The translations under genes and the position numbers were made by a program. From Rubrivivax sp. (GTDB lineage: Bacteria > Pseudomonadota > Gammaproteobacteria > Burkholderiales > Burkholderiaceae_C), in the NCBI GenBank assembly GCA_022842595.1, contig JALHPF010000017.1, forward strand, positions 1 through 64,000: DNA of 64,000 nt, read 5' to 3'. This document shows, one piece after another, positions 60,202 through 64,000 of this stretch. The notes under the pieces were generated by a model. The model saw only the letters and a list, made by a program, of their open reading frames with translations. It was not told where the DNA came from and did not search any database. Every line of letters begins with the position of its first letter. Position 1 is the first letter of the stretch.

Positions 60202-62409
60202 ATGAATGCAGCTTTGCAGCCCGGGCGCCTGCTGGCCCTGCTGACGCTGGCAACGCTGGGCACGGCCATGCCGCCGGCCGCCACAGCGGGCAACGACACC
60301 GAGCGCGCCAGCCATGCCAAGCTGGCCGCCGACCTGGCCGACACCTTGCTGGCACCCCAGCGCAGCCGCGAGCGCTGGGTGCGCGAAGACCGCGGGCAGC
60401 GCTGGGTGCAGGTCATCGTCACCAGCAACAGCCACGACCGCGATATGGCCGAACTGCAACGCGCCATTGAATCCCTGGGCGGGCAGGTGCTGGTGCGCTT
60501 CGGCAGCCTGCGCGGCGTCACGGCCTTGATGCCGGCGCAGCGCGTGCAGGCACTGGCGCAGCGCCCCGATGTCGTGCACGTAGCCCCCAACCGCAGCACA
60601 CGCACCAGCAACAGCCTGCTCGAACGCATCAGCGGAGCCATCGGCCCCGAGGTGCGGCCCACCAGCACCAAGACCGGCTACACCGGCCTGGACGGCACCG
60701 GTGTGGGCATTGCCATCGTCGACTCGGGCATCGTCGACTTCCATCGCAGCTTTGGCGACGCCACCGGCAGGACCCGGGTGCTGAAGAACGTGTCGATGCT
60801 GAACACCGCGGTGGCCAGCTGGACCCGCGGCACCGCCACGTCGCTGGAGCCAGGCACGGCCGCGCACCGCGCCTACGAGCAGGCCATCGACCGCAGCGCC
60901 GACCCGCGCAAGGACGGCTTCGGGCACGGCAGCTTCGTCGCTTCGATGGCCGCGGGCTTCTCAAAGCATGCGTATGCCACCACCCCCGACACCACCGGCA
61001 TCGCCCCCAATGCCAGCCTCTACGGCGTGAAGGTGGTCGGCGACGACGGCCAGGGCACGGTCAGCGATGCCATCGAAGGCATCGAGTGGGTCATCGCCAA
61101 CGCCCGTGCGCTGAAGATCAAGGTGCTGAACCTGAGCATCGCCGCACGGTCCACCGACAGCTGGAAGGTCGACCCCCTGTGCGCGGCAGCCCGCGCTGCG
61201 GTGGCCTCGGGGCTGACGGTGGTGGTGTCGGCCGGCAACTACGGGAGCGACGCACAGGGGCGCGAGGTCTATGGCACGGTGGGCTCACCCGGGCACGAGC
61301 CCAGCGTGATCACGGTCGGCGCCACCAACTTCCGGGGAACCGAGGCGCGCGGCGACGACACCGTGGCCCACTTCAGTTCCCGCGGGCCGACCCGCGGCGC
61401 CTGGGTCGACGCGCAGGGCCGGCGCGTGCCCGACAACCTGCTCAAGCCCGACCTGGTGGCTCCGGGCAACCGTATGCTGGGCGCCGTGGCTTTCGGCGAC
61501 GGTCAATGGAACCTGATCGCGCGCAGTCACTGGAACGCCGTGATCTCGCCGCTGGGTGTGCCGGTGTATGGCGACGACGCCGTCATGCAGCTCAGCGGCA
61601 CCTCGATGGCCGCGCCGGTGGTGGCCGGCGCCGCGGCGCTGATGCTGCAGGCCAACCCCGGCCTCACGCCGCCGCTGATCAAGGCCATGCTGCAGTACAG
61701 CGCACAGCCGCTGGCGGGCGCCAGCCTGGTGCAGCAAGGCGCCGGCCTGCTCAATATTCATGGCGCGGTGGCGCTGGCGCGCGCGCTGCGCACCGACCTG
61801 TGGCCACTGATCGACCAGGGGCTGCTGCCCATCGGCAGCAACCTGCTGGCCGCCGGCCGGCAACTGCCCAGCCCGCAGACGACGATCGGCGGCAGCAGCT
61901 TCAACTGGTCGCGCATGGTGTTTGCCGGCGGCAACCAGGTGCTCAGCGGGCCGGTGCTGTTCCAGAAGCACCAGGAGATCTGGAACCCGCGCCTCACCTG
62001 GGCCGGCGGCATCGTGCGCGCCACCTCGCCTGACTACTGGAACGGCAGCGGCACCCCGGCATGGACCTACGTGAAGGGCTTCCGCCACCAGGACTTCACC
62101 CGGTTCCAGCCCGTGGGCGCTGGCGTGCGCGTGGCCACGGCGCTGGCAGGCAGCAGTTCGCTCATCGGCAGGACGGGCGTGTTCCAGGCGGTGCAGCAGC
62201 TGAACGGCTGGCTCGTCAGCGGCAGCGGCCAGACCCTGCTGGCGCCGCTGACCATCGCGCAGGGGCTGGTGATGAGCGAGGGTCTGGTGATGAGCGAAGG
62301 GCTGGTCATGAGTGAAGGGCTCGTGATGAGCGAAGGCCTGGTCATGAGCGAGGGCCTGGTCATGAGCGAAGGCCTGGTGATGAGCGAGTTCAGGCTCTTG
62401 CTGGAGTGA
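60202..62409 (+). CDS. Subtilisin-like (S8) secreted serine protease with GLVMSE repeats
   Basis: 735-aa protease. Signal peptide (to PAATAG), an inhibitor-like propeptide (about 60-125: WVQVIVTSNSHDRDMAEL...VTALMPAQRV), then the S8 domain. The triad is Asp174 (IAIVDSGI), His242 (GFGHGSFVA; Ser replaces the usual Thr after HG) and Ser468 (SGTSMAAPVVAG), with SAGNYG for the oxyanion Asn. After the domain, about 200 residues of unknown structure precede seven exact GLVMSE hexapeptides and a short FRLLLE end. It interrupts the purine genes and has no obvious link to them. Confidence 0.93.
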   Translation: MNAALQPGRLLALLTLATLGTAMPPAATAGNDTERASHAKLAADLADTLLAPQRSRERWVREDRGQRWVQVIVTSNSHDRDMAELQRAIESLGGQVLVRFGSLRGVTALMPAQRVQALAQRPDVVHVAPNRSTRTSNSLLERISGAIGPEVRPTSTKTGYTGLDGTGVGIAIVDSGIVDFHRSFGDATGRTRVLKNVSMLNTAVASWTRGTATSLEPGTAAHRAYEQAIDRSADPRKDGFGHGSFVASMAAGFSKHAYATTPDTTGIAPNASLYGVKVVGDDGQGTVSDAIEGIEWVIANARALKIKVLNLSIAARSTDSWKVDPLCAAARAAVASGLTVVVSAGNYGSDAQGREVYGTVGSPGHEPSVITVGATNFRGTEARGDDTVAHFSSRGPTRGAWVDAQGRRVPDNLLKPDLVAPGNRMLGAVAFGDGQWNLIARSHWNAVISPLGVPVYGDDAVMQLSGTSMAAPVVAGAAALMLQANPGLTPPLIKAMLQYSAQPLAGASLVQQGAGLLNIHGAVALARALRTDLWPLIDQGLLPIGSNLLAAGRQLPSPQTTIGGSSFNWSRMVFAGGNQVLSGPVLFQKHQEIWNPRLTWAGGIVRATSPDYWNGSGTPAWTYVKGFRHQDFTRFQPVGAGVRVATALAGSSSLIGRTGVFQAVQQLNGWLVSGSGQTLLAPLTIAQGLVMSEGLVMSEGLVMSEGLVMSEGLVMSEGLVMSEGLVMSEFRLLLE
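62263..62388 (+). repeat. Seven in-frame 18-bp repeats encoding GLVMSE
   Basis: Seven consecutive units, identical at protein level and varied only at synonymous third positions (ctg/ctc, gtg/gtc, agc/agt, gaa/gag). This shows selection for the peptide, not recent slippage. It lies at the C-terminus of the S8 protease. Confidence 0.95.
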
Positions 62410-62467
62410 AAGCTGCTAGCGTCGTGGCAACCGCCACACCACGCCGCAGCTCGCCGCCAACCACGCC

Positions 62468-62830
62468 ATGGGCCATCTCAGCACCCACGTTCTCGACACC
62501 GCCCATGGCTGCCCGGCCGCCGGAATGCTTGTGAGCCTGCAGCGCCTGGATGCCGGCAGCGCGGGCGGGCCCCTCACCCTGAAGACCCTGGCCCTGAACC
62601 ACGACGGCCGCGCCGACGGCCCGCTGCTCGACGCCGCCACCATGGCGGTGGGCCGCTACCGCCTGCTGTTCGAGGTGGCGCCCTACTTCCGCGCCCGCGG
62701 CGTGGCCCTGCCCGATCCACCCTTCATCGACACCGTGGCGCTGGACTTCGGCATTGCCGACGCTGCCGGCCACTACCACGTGCCGCTGCTCGTCAGCCCC
62801 TACAGCTACAGCACCTATCGCGGCAGCTAG
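62468..62830 (+). CDS. uraH: 5-hydroxyisourate hydrolase UraH (transthyretin-like)
   Basis: 120-aa enzyme hydrolysing 5-hydroxyisourate to OHCU. It begins [19 protein letters not shown] with the active-site His near the start and ends with the diagnostic SYSTYRGS tail (the YRGS end that separates it from vertebrate transthyretin). Arg near [11 protein letters not shown] is the third active-site element. It precedes puuD, which makes its substrate, by 54 bp. Confidence 0.96.
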   Translation: MGHLSTHVLDTAHGCPAAGMLVSLQRLDAGSAGGPLTLKTLALNHDGRADGPLLDAATMAVGRYRLLFEVAPYFRARGVALPDPPFIDTVALDFGIADAAGHYHVPLLVSPYSYSTYRGS

Positions 62831-62884
62831 GCCACCCGGCGGCATGGCTCTTGCGAACCGGGCAGCCGTAGGACACTGCCACTG

Positions 62885-64000
62885 ATGGACACCACTTACC
62901 TGCTCGACTGGGCCAACCTGCTGCTGCGCTGGGCACACGTCATCGTGGCCATCGCCTGGATCGGCTCTTCGTTCTACTTCGTCTTCCTCGACAACAGCCT
63001 GACGCCGCCCACCGACCCGGCGCTGAAGGACAAAGGCGTGAACGGCGAACTCTGGGCCGTTCACGGCGGCGGCTTCTACCACCCGCAGAAGTACCTGGTG
63101 GCGCCGAAGAGCCTGCCGCAGAACCTGCACTGGTTCTACTGGGAGAGTTATTCCACCTGGCTCACCGGCTTCGCACTGTTCACCGTGCTGTACCTGGTGA
63201 ACGCAGGCACCTTCCTCGTCGACAAGAGCGTCCACGACTGGGCACCGGCCACGGCCATCGCCGCGGCGCTGGGCTTCCTCGGGCTGTTCTGGGTGGCCTA
63301 CGACCTGATCTGCAGGTGGGTGGGCGAAAGGGGCGGCAAGGTCGGCGGCGACGCCATCGTCGCCGGCCTGGTGCTGGTTGTCGTGGTGGCCGCCTCGTGG
63401 GCCGCCTGCCAGCTGTTCGCCGGCCGCGCGGCCTTCCTGCTGGTGGGCGCGATGCTGGCCACGGCGATGAGTGCCAACGTGTTCTTCTGGATCATCCCGG
63501 GCCAGCGCAAGGTCATCGCGCAGATGAAGGCCGGCGAACCGGTCGACCCCATCCACGGCCAGCGCGCCAAGCAGCGCAGCGTGCACAACACCTACTTCAC
63601 GCTGCCGGTGCTGATCGCGATGCTCAGCAACCACTACGGCTGGCTCTACCAGGGCCCGTGGAACTGGCTGGTGCTGGTGCTGCTGATGCTGGCCGGCGCG
63701 CTCATCCGCCACAACTTCGTGGCCCGCCACAAGGCGCTGGTGGCAGGCCGGCGCGTGCCCTGGGAGCATGCGGCGGTGGGCTGCGCCGTGCTGCTGGGCC
63801 TGGCGGTGTGGCTGGCACCGCCACCAGCGCCACCGGCGGCAGCCTTGCCGGCCAAGGTGAGCCTGGCCGAAGTCACACAGGTCATCGAACAGCGCTGCGT
63901 GCTGTGCCACAACGCCCAGGTGCAGCAGAAGAACGTGGCGCTGCACACGCCCGAACTCGTGAAGCGCCACGCCCAGGCCGTCTACCAGCAGACCGTGGTG
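62885..64000 (+). CDS. puuD: Urate hydroxylase PuuD (membrane, cytochrome c domain), 3' end cut off
   Basis: Membrane urate oxidase converting urate to 5-hydroxyisourate without releasing hydrogen peroxide. 372 codons are present and the frame is open to the window end. It starts MDTTYLLDWANLLLRWAHVI and has HVIVAIAWIGSSFYFVFLDN, NGELWAVHGGGFYHPQKY and LHWFYWESYSTWLTGFAL; about eight hydrophobic helices follow. The heme motif CVLCH (Cys338, Cys341, His342) begins the C-terminal cytochrome c part. Partial at the 3' end. With uraH, uraD-allC and puuE it completes urate to ureidoglycine. Confidence 0.95.
   Translation, partial: MDTTYLLDWANLLLRWAHVIVAIAWIGSSFYFVFLDNSLTPPTDPALKDKGVNGELWAVHGGGFYHPQKYLVAPKSLPQNLHWFYWESYSTWLTGFALFTVLYLVNAGTFLVDKSVHDWAPATAIAAALGFLGLFWVAYDLICRWVGERGGKVGGDAIVAGLVLVVVVAASWAACQLFAGRAAFLLVGAMLATAMSANVFFWIIPGQRKVIAQMKAGEPVDPIHGQRAKQRSVHNTYFTLPVLIAMLSNHYGWLYQGPWNWLVLVLLMLAGALIRHNFVARHKALVAGRRVPWEHAAVGCAVLLGLAVWLAPPPAPPAAALPAKVSLAEVTQVIEQRCVLCHNAQVQQKNVALHTPELVKRHAQAVYQQTVV

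Noticed and set aside
1..64000. Insertion sequences, prophage, CRISPR, tRNA or rRNA
   Set aside because: No transposase or integrase motif, no regularly spaced direct repeats with unique spacers and no recognisable RNA gene were seen while reading both strands.

Overview
The window is very GC-rich, densely coded DNA. It probably comes from a betaproteobacterium of the order Burkholderiales, and my guess is the Rubrivivax/Leptothrix/Ideonella neighbourhood. The grounds are gene content (membrane urate hydroxylase PuuD, a urt operon with a long UrtB, a PEP-CTERM protein, long ATGA-coupled operons) and base composition. No rRNA, tRNA, CRISPR array, transposase or phage gene was seen. The dominant theme is recovery of nitrogen from small C-N compounds.

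Layout. 1-1.6 kb: ethanolamine ammonia-lyase (eutC is cut by the window edge, eutB is complete). 1.7-4.5 kb: a secreted prolyl oligopeptidase and an isochorismatase-fold hydrolase. 4.6-8.6 kb: a polymorphic toxin with an AHH nuclease tip and its Imm11-like immunity gene. 8.8-12.9 kb: a LysR regulator and a TonB-dependent receptor. 13.5-19.3 kb (minus): adenosine deaminase, a polyamine-type ABC importer and a nucleoside hydrolase, which together look like a purine-nucleoside salvage operon. 19.5-25.3 kb: a beta-lactamase-like lipoprotein, a fused binding-protein/permease of the OpuC/OsmF type, a cNMP-domain patatin phospholipase and a GNAT acetyltransferase. 25.4-31.1 kb: the urea importer urtABCDE.

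32.2-49.9 kb (minus): a 17-gene run that I regard as the core of the window. It holds allophanate hydrolase AtzF, the 1-carboxybiuret hydrolase pair AtzE/AtzG with a DUF3225 partner, a BiuH-type biuret hydrolase, a second uncharacterised BiuH relative, a formamidase, two complete ABC importers (nucleoside/Bmp type and peptide/Dpp type) and a GntR regulator as the last gene. In front of atzF lies a good sigma-54 promoter, with a TGGTATACCA palindrome at the predicted transcription start. This suggests nitrogen-limitation control combined with substrate-responsive repression.

50.3-64 kb: an orphan ureD, a zinc deaminase, an SsuBC-type transporter with its NMT1-type binding protein nearby, an M20 hydrolase, and a purine-ring degradation set: a uraD-allC fusion and puuE (minus), then uraH and puuD (plus, cut by the window end). 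The set is interrupted by a subtilisin-like protease with seven GLVMSE repeats. Urate would be taken through 5-hydroxyisourate, OHCU, allantoin and allantoate to ureidoglycine and ammonia.

Three intergenic regions (12.97-13.45, 20.63-20.96 and 41.74-42.15 kb) carry copies of one structured repeat. Its stems differ in sequence between copies but stay complementary. I do not recognise it as a named family.
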